Source: Bacillota bacterium
GTDB taxonomy: Bacteria; Bacillota; Clostridia; Christensenellales; Aristaeellaceae
DNA length: 21,603 nt
Direction of reading: 5' to 3'
Assembly (NCBI GenBank): GCA_023404715.1
Contig: JAEYAR010000118.1
Location: 1 to 21,603, forward strand
Each line of letters begins with the position of its first letter. Position 1 is the stretch's first letter. The translations under genes were made by a program, and so were the position numbers. The notes beneath the pieces are model-generated. The model saw only the letters and a list, made by a program, of their open reading frames with translations. It searched no databases and was not told where the DNA came from. This document shows positions 7,610 to 14,757 of this stretch, one piece after another.

Positions 7610-7737
7610 GCATGCCCACCTCCGTCTTTGTTCAACGCATACAGCGCGCCGCTCATATACCGGCATGCCTCTGGATAGTCCCATCTGTTCCAGCCCATCG
7701 GCGGGTAGGGCGCAAACGCATCCTTCTTTCTGAGCAT
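7606..7737 (-). CDS. 43-residue ORF with GH27-like N-terminal motif heading the GH127 operon
   Basis: This short ORF has good expression signals: GGAGG seven bases before the ATG at 7737 and a sigma-A promoter just upstream. Its stop overlaps the GH127 start as ATGA. The peptide contains YPPMGWNRWDY (residues 11-21), which resembles the TPPMGWNSW signature at the N-terminus of GH27/GH36-type alpha-galactosidases. After about residue 25 it shows nothing I recognise and ends in a glycine-rich tail, DGGGHA. It may be the surviving 5' stub of a glycosidase gene whose body was deleted, leaving promoter and start to serve GH127. It may instead be a real small leader protein. No catalytic residues of GH27 are present, so enzymatic activity is not expected. 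Confidence 0.6.
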   Translation of the reverse strand: MLRKKDAFAPYPPMGWNRWDYPEACRYMSGALYALNKDGGGHA

Positions 7738-7767
7738 AATTCGCCTCCGTTCGACCTCTTTGGCTCT

Positions 7768-7796
7768 ATAGTAGCGTGTTTCCCGGCCAAAAACAA
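7768..7796 (-). promoter_or_regulatory. Promoter of the GH127-kinase-araD operon
   Basis: On the minus strand the -35 is TTGTTT (7791-7796) and the -10 is TACTAT (7768-7773), with a 17-bp spacer. It lies about 30 bp before the start of the 43-codon ORF. TTTGGC and GCCAAA form an inverted pair around the -10 region and could be part of an operator, though that is weak. Confidence 0.65.
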
Positions 7797-7814
7797 GATG
7801 GATGGGAAATCGAA

Positions 7815-7850
7815 CACAAAAAAAGCGGGCTGCCGCAGCAACCCGCTTTT
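7815..7850 (-). terminator. Intrinsic terminator of gap
   Basis: On the minus strand AAAAGCGGG pairs with CCCGCTTTT (arms 7842-7850 and 7821-7829) around a 12-nt loop. A run of T extends beyond the stem (the a-tract at 7818-7824 on the plus strand). It lies 30 bp after the gap stop codon. Confidence 0.88.
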
Positions 7851-7879
7851 CATTTGCCTTTTCTTTACGAAGCGGACGA

Positions 7880-8932
7880 TCAGCCCAGCTCCGCGAAGTA
7901 CTTGATGGTACGAACCATCTGGCTGGTGTAGGAATTCTCGTTGTCGTACCAGGAGACGACCTGCACCTGATAGGTGTCGTCGTCGATCTTGGTGACCATG
8001 GTCTGCGTCGCGTCGAACAGCGAGCCGTAGGAGGAACCGATCACGTCGGAGGACACGATCTCGTCCGTGTTGTAGCCGAAGGAGGTCGACGCGTTCGCCT
8101 TCATGGCGGCGTTGATGGAATCCTTCGTCACGTCCTGGCCCTTGACGACCGCGACCAGAATGGTGGTCGATCCGGTGCAAACCGGTACGCGCTGCGCAGA
8201 GCCGATCAGCTTGCCGTTGAGCTCCGGGATGACCAGGCCGATGGCCTTGGCAGCGCCGGTGCTGTTGGGCACGATGTTCTGGGCGCCGGCGCGCGCACGG
8301 CGAAGATCGCCCTTGCGGTGCGGGCCGTCCAGGATCATCTGATCGCCGGTGTAAGCGTGCACCGTCGTCATGATGCCCGAGACGATCGGGTACTTATCGT
8401 TCAGGGCCTTGGCCATGGGGGCCAGGCAGTTCGTGGTGCAGGAAGCTGCGGAGATGATCTTATCTTCCGGGGTCAGGATGTTCTCGTTGACCGAGAAGAC
8501 GACCGTGGGCAGATCATTGCCGGCAGGCGCAGAGATGACGACCTTCTTGGCGCCGGCTTCGATGTGCGCCATGGACTTCGCCTTGCTGGTATAAAAGCCC
8601 GTGCATTCGAGCACGACGTCTACGTTCAGCTCGCCCCAGGGCAGCTCATTCGCCTTGGGCTTGGCGTAGATGGTAATTTCCTTGCCTTCCACGGTGATCG
8701 AACCCGGCACCTTCACGGTCTTGCCGTCTTCTTCGAAGACCGGCTCCTTGGAGGTGACGGAGTCCTTAAACTTGAAGCCGCCCTGCGCGGTGTCGTACTT
8801 GAGCAAATGCGCCAGCATCTTCGGGCTGGTCAGGTCATTGATGGCGACAACCTCATAGCCCTCGGCGCCAAACATCTGGCGGAAGGCCAGACGGCCGATG
8901 CGGCCGAAACCATTGATAGCTACTCTAACCAT
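7880..8932 (-). CDS. gap: Glyceraldehyde-3-phosphate dehydrogenase, type I
   Basis: Glycolytic enzyme oxidising and phosphorylating glyceraldehyde 3-phosphate to 1,3-bisphosphoglycerate with NAD+. It has 350 residues. The Rossmann motif NGFGRIGR is at 7-14, and D33 in AINDL favours NAD over NADP. The catalytic cysteine is C165 in SAASCTTNC, with the paired histidine H192 in TTVHAYTGDQ, and the C-terminal WYDNENSYTSQM is intact. AGGAGGAGA (8938-8946) sets the ATG at 8932. It is monocistronic with its own strong promoter and terminator and is not part of the usual gap-pgk-tpi cluster. Its codon usage looks more biased than its neighbours', as expected for a highly expressed gene. Confidence 0.98.
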   Translation of the reverse strand: MVRVAINGFGRIGRLAFRQMFGAEGYEVVAINDLTSPKMLAHLLKYDTAQGGFKFKDSVTSKEPVFEEDGKTVKVPGSITVEGKEITIYAKPKANELPWGELNVDVVLECTGFYTSKAKSMAHIEAGAKKVVISAPAGNDLPTVVFSVNENILTPEDKIISAASCTTNCLAPMAKALNDKYPIVSGIMTTVHAYTGDQMILDGPHRKGDLRRARAGAQNIVPNSTGAAKAIGLVIPELNGKLIGSAQRVPVCTGSTTILVAVVKGQDVTKDSINAAMKANASTSFGYNTDEIVSSDVIGSSYGSLFDATQTMVTKIDDDTYQVQVVSWYDNENSYTSQMVRTIKYFAELG

Positions 8933-8980
8933 TGGAATCTCCTCCTGATTATCGATTCAAGGTCATTGGATACCACCCAT

Positions 8981-9009
8981 ATTGTAACCAATATTGCTGT
9001 AATTTGCAA
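8981..9009 (-). promoter_or_regulatory. Sigma-A promoter of gap
   Basis: On the minus strand the -35 is TTGCAA (9004-9009) and the -10 is TACAAT (8981-8986), with a 17-bp spacer. The region is markedly AT-richer than its surroundings, as expected for a strong promoter. The implied leader is about 40 nt. Confidence 0.8.
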
Positions 9010-9023
9010 GGGCTCTGGCGAAT

Positions 9024-9042
9024 TTTCACGCGGATTGTGAAA
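9024..9042. promoter_or_regulatory. Inverted repeat upstream of the gap promoter
   Basis: TTTCAC (9024-9029) and GTGAAA (9037-9042) are perfect inverted arms with 7 bases between, 15 bp upstream of the gap -35 box. The position suits an activator or repressor site. It is not a clear match to Rex or catabolite-control consensus sequences. Confidence 0.3.
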
Positions 9043-9073
9043 TCATTCTCAATCAGGTCAATCCGCTTGTACG

Positions 9074-10189
9074 TTATTTCAAGGCCTCCGGATTCAGACA
9101 TTGCAGCTCCGTAGGCACGAACAGGCCGTCCTTACGGATCAGCTCGCCGTCGAAGTACATCTCTCCCCCGCCGTATTCGGGCGTCTGAATGCAAACGAGG
9201 TCCCAGTGAATGGCGCTCTTGTTGCCGTTGGGGCATTCGTCGTAGCAGTTGCCCGGCGTAAAGTGGAAAGAGCCCGCGATCTTCTCGTCAAAGAGCGTGT
9301 CCTTGATGGCGCTGGTAATGTAAGGGTTCACGCCGATGGCAAACTCGCCTACATAGCGCGCGCCCTCGTCCGTGTCAAACACCTTGTTCACTTTTTCCGT
9401 GTCGTTCGCCGTCGCCTTTACGATCTTGCCGTCTTGAAAAGTCAGGCTCACGTTTTCAAACGTCGTTCCCTGATATAGGCTGGGCGTGTTGTACGTCAGC
9501 GTACCGTTCACGCTCTCCCGCACGGGCGCGGTGAAGACCTCTCCATCCGGGATGTTCAGCTTGCCGTCGCATTTGATGGCCGGCATGCCCTGGATCGAAA
9601 ACGTCAGATCTGTCCCCTTGCCTACGATGCGCACCCGGTCGGTTCGCTCCATGCGCGAGACCAGCGCGTCCATCGCGCGGCTCATCTTTTCGTAATCGAG
9701 GTTGCAGACGTTAAAGTAGTGGTCCTCAAACGCCTCCGTGGAAAGGCCCGCGGCCTGGGCCATGCTCGGCGTGGGATAGCGCAGCACCACCCACTTGGTG
9801 CGCGGCACGCGGATCATGCTGTGCACCGGGTGGGCGAAAAACTTTGCGTGCATCTGCTGCTTATCCCCGGGTACGTCGCCCGTCTCCATCATGTTGTCGC
9901 CCGCGCGGATGCCGATATAGGCCTGCATTTGCTCCATGCGTAGGCTCTCCACCTGCGCCATGAGCCCCAGCTGCCGCTCATTACAGCCCATCATCAGCGC
10001 GCGGTTCACCGCCGGGTCCTTGATGTCGACAAACGGGACACCGCCCGCCGCATAGATTTCGCGCACCAGCGCCGTCACGAAATCGCGTTCAAAACCGGTG
10101 TTTTCGATCAGCACGTTTTCGCCGGGCTTCACGTCGCACGCATAGCGCACGATGTTTCTCGCCAGCGTATCGATTCTCGCATCTCTCAT
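9074..10189 (-). CDS. M29-family aminopeptidase (AmpS/AmpT type)
   Basis: A 371-residue cytosolic metallo-aminopeptidase of MEROPS family M29, releasing N-terminal residues from peptides with two metal ions. Family landmarks are visible: E217 in IPDGEVFTAP, E282 in VGEFAIGVN, H309 in GSFHFTPG, and H328/D330 in SAIHWDLV. These correspond to the Glu, Glu, His, His/Asp ligands of AmpT-like enzymes. GAGGAGG eight bases upstream supports the ATG at 10189, which overlaps the stop of the acyltransferase gene by 4 bp (ATGA), so the two are translationally coupled. It is the last gene of the four-gene minus-strand operon. No clear terminator separates it from the gap promoter region. Confidence 0.92.
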   Translation of the reverse strand: MRDARIDTLARNIVRYACDVKPGENVLIENTGFERDFVTALVREIYAAGGVPFVDIKDPAVNRALMMGCNERQLGLMAQVESLRMEQMQAYIGIRAGDNMMETGDVPGDKQQMHAKFFAHPVHSMIRVPRTKWVVLRYPTPSMAQAAGLSTEAFEDHYFNVCNLDYEKMSRAMDALVSRMERTDRVRIVGKGTDLTFSIQGMPAIKCDGKLNIPDGEVFTAPVRESVNGTLTYNTPSLYQGTTFENVSLTFQDGKIVKATANDTEKVNKVFDTDEGARYVGEFAIGVNPYITSAIKDTLFDEKIAGSFHFTPGNCYDECPNGNKSAIHWDLVCIQTPEYGGGEMYFDGELIRKDGLFVPTELQCLNPEALK

Positions 10190-11421
10190 ACCTGTAATCC
10201 TCCTCGTTCCTTCCGTGTCCTGTATTCCTTATACTTGCGCGCGCCCAGGCGCGCGATGGGGCGCTCAAAGGCGTATGTGATCAAAACCGCGACCGCGAGC
10301 GAAAGCAAAAATGCGAGCAGCGTATATTGCCACTGCCAGGGCATTTCCCCGTCGAAGTTCGGCTCCAGGGATGCGGAGGGCGGAATGCGCCACTGCCTTA
10401 GCTTGACGGCCAGGTACTGATGCCAAATGTAAAAATTAAAAGATATCGCAGAGAGAAAACGCATCAGCCGGTTCGATAGGAGGCCCCGCCAGAGCGCGCC
10501 CGCGTTGGCGCTGCATACGATGAAGGCGGCCAACACCGCGCTGAGCGAAAAACGGCCCCGCATCTGCAAAAGGCGGATGTCCTCGTGCGTGGGCGCGCCC
10601 GCCTGCCGGACGACGAGGCGCCATACGGCGCACAGCAGCATGACCGACACGGCGGTAAACAATATGCGCGTCGCCGGCGTATGCCGAAGGGAGCGGGAGA
10701 GCTGCACGAACGCGATCGCCGCGAGAAAGCCGTTGGCGTATACGTCGAAAAACGCCGGCAGTTGGTTGACCAGCAGCGTCGTGTCCGGACAAAAGGCCGA
10801 TGCCAGCGCGCGGTAGAGAAAGGACGCGCCGACCATCGCCGCATACATCGCCGCCGGACGTTTCAGGAACGCCCTCGCCAGCAGCGGAAAGAGCAGATAG
10901 AACTGCACCTCGATCGCCAACGTCCACAGCACGACGTTGAGTTGCGTGCCCACGTAGGTATCGAAGAAAAATACGTGCGTGAACGTAAGATGTGAGACGA
11001 GGTCCCGCGCCATGTAACCCCCCGTGCTGTACAGGCCCTGCGGCAGGGCGACAAAGAAGAAGATGGACAGCACGCAAAGCCAGTACGAAGGCAGGATACG
11101 CAGCGCGCGTCGCACGTAAAAACCAGCCGTCTCCGGCAGGCGCGGCGACGGGGTTCCCATCTCCCTCGCATAGGGCAGGAAGAGCAAAAAGCCGCTGATG
11201 AGCAGCATCGCGTCCACCCAAATGTATCCGGCGCGCACGAGCGGGTCGAGGTTAAGCGTCATGTTGCCCACGCTCAACACCGGCCACATCCAGGATTGCT
11301 GCCAAATGTGGTACCAGGCGACGATGAAGATGCACAGCGCGCGTATGCCGTCGAGCACGCCCACGTGGCGCGTGTCGACGCTCGCGCAGGCGTCCGCCCG
11401 CCATCGGTCGATCGGGTTCAT
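10186..11421 (-). CDS. Acyltransferase family 3 membrane protein (OafA/YrhL-like)
   Basis: A 411-residue polytopic membrane protein of the acyltransferase-3 family, which transfers acyl (often acetyl) groups from the cytoplasm onto extracytoplasmic sugars. The characteristic R-x10-H pair is R27 and H38 in DGIRALCIFIVAWYH. Further family segments are IWVDAMLLISGFLLF (67-81) and LWTLAIEVQFYLLFP. About ten hydrophobic segments follow, and the C-terminus is basic. There is no fused SGNH domain. AGGGAGGA five bases before the ATG at 11421 supports the start. It lies 35 bp after the NusG-II gene and overlaps the M29 gene. The acceptor (peptidoglycan, teichoic acid or capsule) cannot be told. Confidence 0.88.
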   Translation of the reverse strand: MNPIDRWRADACASVDTRHVGVLDGIRALCIFIVAWYHIWQQSWMWPVLSVGNMTLNLDPLVRAGYIWVDAMLLISGFLLFLPYAREMGTPSPRLPETAGFYVRRALRILPSYWLCVLSIFFFVALPQGLYSTGGYMARDLVSHLTFTHVFFFDTYVGTQLNVVLWTLAIEVQFYLLFPLLARAFLKRPAAMYAAMVGASFLYRALASAFCPDTTLLVNQLPAFFDVYANGFLAAIAFVQLSRSLRHTPATRILFTAVSVMLLCAVWRLVVRQAGAPTHEDIRLLQMRGRFSLSAVLAAFIVCSANAGALWRGLLSNRLMRFLSAISFNFYIWHQYLAVKLRQWRIPPSASLEPNFDGEMPWQWQYTLLAFLLSLAVAVLITYAFERPIARLGARKYKEYRTRKERGGLQV

Positions 11422-11456
11422 CGGATTCCTCCCTTTGATTCGCCTTTTCGCATCCG

Positions 11457-11843
11457 TCAGATGACGATATCCGGCTCCTGTTCGCCGGGGCCTTCCGCCT
11501 GCTCATCCGGCACCAGCTGCACGACCAGCTTGTGCGGCAGGCAGACGATCGTTTTCGCCGCGCGGCGCGTCTCTCCCTGTGAGATGCACACGCCGTCGCG
11601 GCAATTCGCCTCGATCATGCGCACGCCGCCTTCCTTCACTTCAATGACGTTGAGGCTGCCGTCCGCCTGGGGGATCTCATAGGTGCCGTCGGCGGCGAGG
11701 GGCTTGGACAGCACGACGCGGCCGTCGACCGTCACCTGCACCGTCGATACGTTGCGCGGCTCGAGCATCCTGGTAACGCCGAAGCCGCCGAGCGCGACGA
11801 GCGCGACAATCGCGATCAGCATCAGGTCTTTTCGTTTCAACAT
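11457..11843 (-). CDS. Membrane-anchored NusG domain II protein
   Basis: A 128-residue protein with one N-terminal membrane segment (residues 7-24 or so) and an extracytoplasmic NusG-II-type beta domain. The signature is a cysteine pattern, NCRDGVCISQGE followed by IVCLPHKLVV, seen in many Gram-positive secreted NusG-II domains. The molecular role is not established, and despite the name it is not a transcription factor. An ATG at 11849 overlaps the upstream stop as ATGA, but AGGA then abuts it with no spacing. The second ATG at 11843 has AGGA six bases upstream and is preferred. The tail is acidic and low-complexity (EQAEGPGEQEPD). It follows the TPR-like gene directly in the operon. Confidence 0.8.
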   Translation of the reverse strand: MLKRKDLMLIAIVALVALGGFGVTRMLEPRNVSTVQVTVDGRVVLSKPLAADGTYEIPQADGSLNVIEVKEGGVRMIEANCRDGVCISQGETRRAAKTIVCLPHKLVVQLVPDEQAEGPGEQEPDIVI

Positions 11844-11845
11844 GT

Positions 11846-14542
11846 TCATTCCTGTGCGCGGGTAAAGCGCATCGTCTCCCCATTTTTTTCGCGCTTGAGC
11901 GTCATGCGCTCCTCGTCCATCGATACGATCGCGTGCGTCCTCTCCGCAGGGTGCGGCGCATCTCCGATCATCAGCGCGTATCCGTTTACGTCGAAGTAGT
12001 ATTCCCCGCCGTCAAATGTACAAGTCCCGTCCGGGCGGAATTCTACGCTTTCGTCCGCGCCCTCCCGCGTCCAGGAACCCAAAATCAGGTACACAAAACC
12101 CTTCAGCAGCTTTTGACTGTCTTTATAGCCGTTCGAGGCCTGCAGATACGGCATAGCCTCCAGGCGGCTTCCCGCGTCGATCAGTTTTTTGGCGTAGTGG
12201 TAGTTGGCCGCCTCATACAGCGCGTCGATGCCGTCATAAGGCGCGGGCAGCTTCTTGCCGACATAGGGCTTCAGCCCCTCGACGACCGGCGCATAGTTGC
12301 CTACGTCCATCTCCAGATTCAAATCGGTCCAAACCGCCTCCAGCCAGTCGTCGTATACGGCGGCTGCGCGCTCTTGCGCATCCTCATAGTCGCCCAGCGA
12401 GAGGAATACCTCCCCCGCTTCCTCCGGATCCCCCGCAGCACTGCGTTGCTCGGCGTAGCGGTACAGGCTGGCCTTGGCGCGCGCGTCAGCATCCTGATAC
12501 CCGGACGCTTCCCGGTATTTTGCCGCGGCCTCCTGTAGCTTCTCCTCCGCCTCCAGCGCCTGGGCCTGGGCGTACGGGCAGGCGAGGGCGCGCTCGCGCG
12601 CGTCCTGATAGCTGCCCAGCGCCTCAAAGAGAACCTGGGCGCGCTCAAAGTCGCCCACGGCAAACAGCTTGTCCGCCGCGCCGTAATTCGCCTCCAGCAC
12701 CTTGCGCGAAGCATCCGAGTACTTGCCCAGCGCCTCAAAGCGCCTGGCCGCCTCGTCGAACTTTCCCGCCTCCAGCGCCTGCTGCGCCGCGAGGTAGCGC
12801 GTCTGCTGCGCGCGGGATGCCGCCCCCTCGTATTCGCCCAGCGCCTCGTAGCGCGCGATCGCCTCGTCGTACTGCTCGTCGGCGGCCAGCTTCTCCGCTT
12901 CCAGGTAGCGCGCACGCAGCGCCTGATCCTGCGCGTCCTTGTAGTCCGGGATGCGCTCCAGATATCCGGCGGCGGTTTCGTAGTCCCCCTCGCCTAGAGA
13001 GGCCATGCCCGGCAAATACAGCGCCTCCTGCCAGAGGATCTGCGCGTCCTCGTACTCGCCCAGGCTCTTGAACATCTCGCTCGCCGCTTCGTACGCGCCG
13101 TCGTTCATGAGCGCTACGCCGTGCGCGTACTTCGCCTTTTCCAGCTGCAGGGGCGCGTCCTCATACGTCCCCAGCTGCGCGTAGGCGTCCATCGCCTGTT
13201 CATATGCGCCGGCCTCCATCATCTGCCCCGCGCCCAGGTACAGGCACTCGCTCGCCTTCGCCTGCGCATCCTCGTATTGCGGTATCGAAGAGAATAGCTG
13301 CGCCGCCTCCTCGTACGCCTCCGCCGCCAGCCTCTGCGCGCCCAGCAGATACGTGCATTCCGTCCGCCTCGCGTCTGCGTCCTGATAGTCCGCCAGCGCG
13401 GCATATCGCGCCAGCGCCCCTTCGTAGTCCTCCGCCTGCATCGCCTGACCGGCCAGCGCATAGCTGATCTCGGTCGCATGCGCGTCGGCCTCCTTATAGC
13501 CGGCGAGGTCCGCGAGCAGCGCCTCCGCCTCTTCATATTTCAGCTCTTCCTGATACAGCAGCGCGCGCAGATAGCGCGCCTCCCTTTCTTGCTCGCTCGC
13601 CTGGGGCAGTTTCAGCGCCGCCAGCCGCTCCTGCGCTTCGACGAGCGAGGCCTCGTCGCCCTCCGCGATGAGCGCGAGCGCGATCGCGTATTCGGCTTCG
13701 TCTGCCTGGACGGCGGCGTCGCGGTAATCGCCCAGGTTCAAAAACGCCTCCTTGGCCTGTACGGCCTGGTCGTTACGCAGCAGATATTTGCCGTATTGAT
13801 AGTGGAATTCCGGAATTCCCCAGGTGACGGTCGCATAAGCGCCGGCGGCGACGACCACCACGGCGGCGACCGTCCCCGTGACGATCCGGCGGCGGCGGCG
13901 GCGGCGCAGCAATTCCTGCTGGCGCGCGTATTCTTTTTCCGAGGCCTCTTGGCGGGCGCGCTGGGCGATCTCCTCCAGCTCTGCCTCGCGCTTTTGTATG
14001 ACCGCGTCTACCGCGTCCTCGCTGTATTTCTCAATGACCTCGTCCTTCGCGCGCTCGCATCGCCTGCAAACCGTCTCGGTCGCAGCGTTTGCCCGTCCGC
14101 AAACGCATAGCCATACCGGCCCCTGCACCTCCGGATAGCCGACGGCGTCCGCGCCCGCTACAAAGCGCAGCATCTCTCGCCGGCGCCCCTCCGGGATGAT
14201 GTTGGGGATGTACTCCTGCGTCGAAGCGTTGTCCCGGCGCCAGATGGTCGCGTCGTCGAACCAGACCTTTTCCACCACCAGATCGATCTGCGCGATGTCG
14301 GGGTCATCCTCCAGCGGCACGTCCGCGACGAAGTTCTCCCTGCCGCCGCCCTTTAAATCCATCACGCGCTCGACGACGCGCTGCTTTAGATTTCCCTGTT
14401 TATCCAGGCAGGTCAGCGTCACCTGTACGCTCGAAACCTGCTTATTCTCCAGATTGAAAAAAGTGAGGCTGCATGCGGGCCGTTCCTGTGTGGGCAGCTC
14501 GAACGCAAAAAGCTCTATCGGGCAAGTCAAGTCAATTTTCAT
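11846..14542 (-). CDS. Zinc-ribbon, single-TM protein with tandem 37-residue TPR-like repeats and lipocalin-like C-terminus
   Basis: An 898-residue protein of unknown function with a clear layout. Residues 1-130 form a beta-rich cytoplasmic domain. A zinc ribbon CxC-x10-CxxC follows (C146, C148, C159, C162). Next are a charged coiled-coil-like segment (170-215), seven arginines (213-219) and one membrane helix (220-241), so the rest should be outside the cell. From about 246 to 730 run some 13 helical repeats of 37 residues with the pattern Y..A......Y..A...F..LG.Y.DA, then two degenerate units. The last 79 residues (GSWTREG..., FRPDGTCTFDGG) look like a lipocalin-type barrel. The start is set by GGGAGG nine bases before 14542. 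It heads the operon. It could be a cell-surface sensor or scaffold; that is inference. Confidence 0.85.
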   Translation of the reverse strand: MKIDLTCPIELFAFELPTQERPACSLTFFNLENKQVSSVQVTLTCLDKQGNLKQRVVERVMDLKGGGRENFVADVPLEDDPDIAQIDLVVEKVWFDDATIWRRDNASTQEYIPNIIPEGRRREMLRFVAGADAVGYPEVQGPVWLCVCGRANAATETVCRRCERAKDEVIEKYSEDAVDAVIQKREAELEEIAQRARQEASEKEYARQQELLRRRRRRRIVTGTVAAVVVVAAGAYATVTWGIPEFHYQYGKYLLRNDQAVQAKEAFLNLGDYRDAAVQADEAEYAIALALIAEGDEASLVEAQERLAALKLPQASEQEREARYLRALLYQEELKYEEAEALLADLAGYKEADAHATEISYALAGQAMQAEDYEGALARYAALADYQDADARRTECTYLLGAQRLAAEAYEEAAQLFSSIPQYEDAQAKASECLYLGAGQMMEAGAYEQAMDAYAQLGTYEDAPLQLEKAKYAHGVALMNDGAYEAASEMFKSLGEYEDAQILWQEALYLPGMASLGEGDYETAAGYLERIPDYKDAQDQALRARYLEAEKLAADEQYDEAIARYEALGEYEGAASRAQQTRYLAAQQALEAGKFDEAARRFEALGKYSDASRKVLEANYGAADKLFAVGDFERAQVLFEALGSYQDARERALACPYAQAQALEAEEKLQEAAAKYREASGYQDADARAKASLYRYAEQRSAAGDPEEAGEVFLSLGDYEDAQERAAAVYDDWLEAVWTDLNLEMDVGNYAPVVEGLKPYVGKKLPAPYDGIDALYEAANYHYAKKLIDAGSRLEAMPYLQASNGYKDSQKLLKGFVYLILGSWTREGADESVEFRPDGTCTFDGGEYYFDVNGYALMIGDAPHPAERTHAIVSMDEERMTLKREKNGETMRFTRAQE

Positions 14543-14578
14543 CCTTTGTCGCCTCCCATCCTGGCGCTGCGCGCGCAT

Positions 14579-14609
14579 AGAGCAAGCCGCAAAACGCGGG
14601 CATTGCTCT
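14579..14609. promoter_or_regulatory. Leader hairpin of the TPR-like operon
   Basis: AGAGCAA (14579-14585) pairs with TTGCTCT (14603-14609), and inside it CCGC (14587-14590) pairs with GCGG (14596-14599). The structure lies in the predicted 5' leader of the minus-strand operon and has no T-run, so it is not a terminator. It may stabilise the mRNA or be bound by a regulator. Confidence 0.4.
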
Positions 14610-14632
14610 GCGCCGAAAGTCTCCCAGTAGAA

Positions 14633-14661
14633 ATGATAAGATCAAAATCTGTTTTTGTCAA
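14633..14661 (-). promoter_or_regulatory. Sigma-A promoter of the TPR-like/NusG-II operon
   Basis: On the minus strand a perfect -35 TTGACA (14656-14661) is followed after 17 bp by TATCAT (14633-14638). The leader is about 84 nt. It is back-to-back with the thrE promoter; the two -35 boxes are 36 bp apart. Confidence 0.8.
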
Positions 14662-14697
14662 TCAATGTGCATCAATTTCCATTGGATTGGGCCCACA

Positions 14698-14726
14698 TTG
14701 ACACCCGGCGCCCGCATTGCTATAAT
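14698..14726 (+). promoter_or_regulatory. Consensus sigma-A promoter of the ThrE-type exporter genes
   Basis: Perfect -35 TTGACA (14698-14703), 17-bp spacer and perfect -10 TATAAT (14721-14726), with TGC before the -10 (extended -10). This is the closest match to consensus in the window. The start site should fall near 14733, only about 25 nt before the ATG. Confidence 0.88.
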
Positions 14727-14757
14727 GCATTCATTCCATTGCCCGGAGGATCTGTAG

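Noticed and set aside
7802..9040. 412-codon open frame on the plus strand opposite gap
   Set aside because: It is the exact shadow of a highly biased GC-rich gene with known product; it has no ribosome site and no recognisable protein.
12400..13800. CRISPR-like or tandem DNA repeat array
   Set aside because: The 111-bp periodicity is protein-coding and in frame, and bases vary at third positions; there are no conserved repeats with unique spacers.
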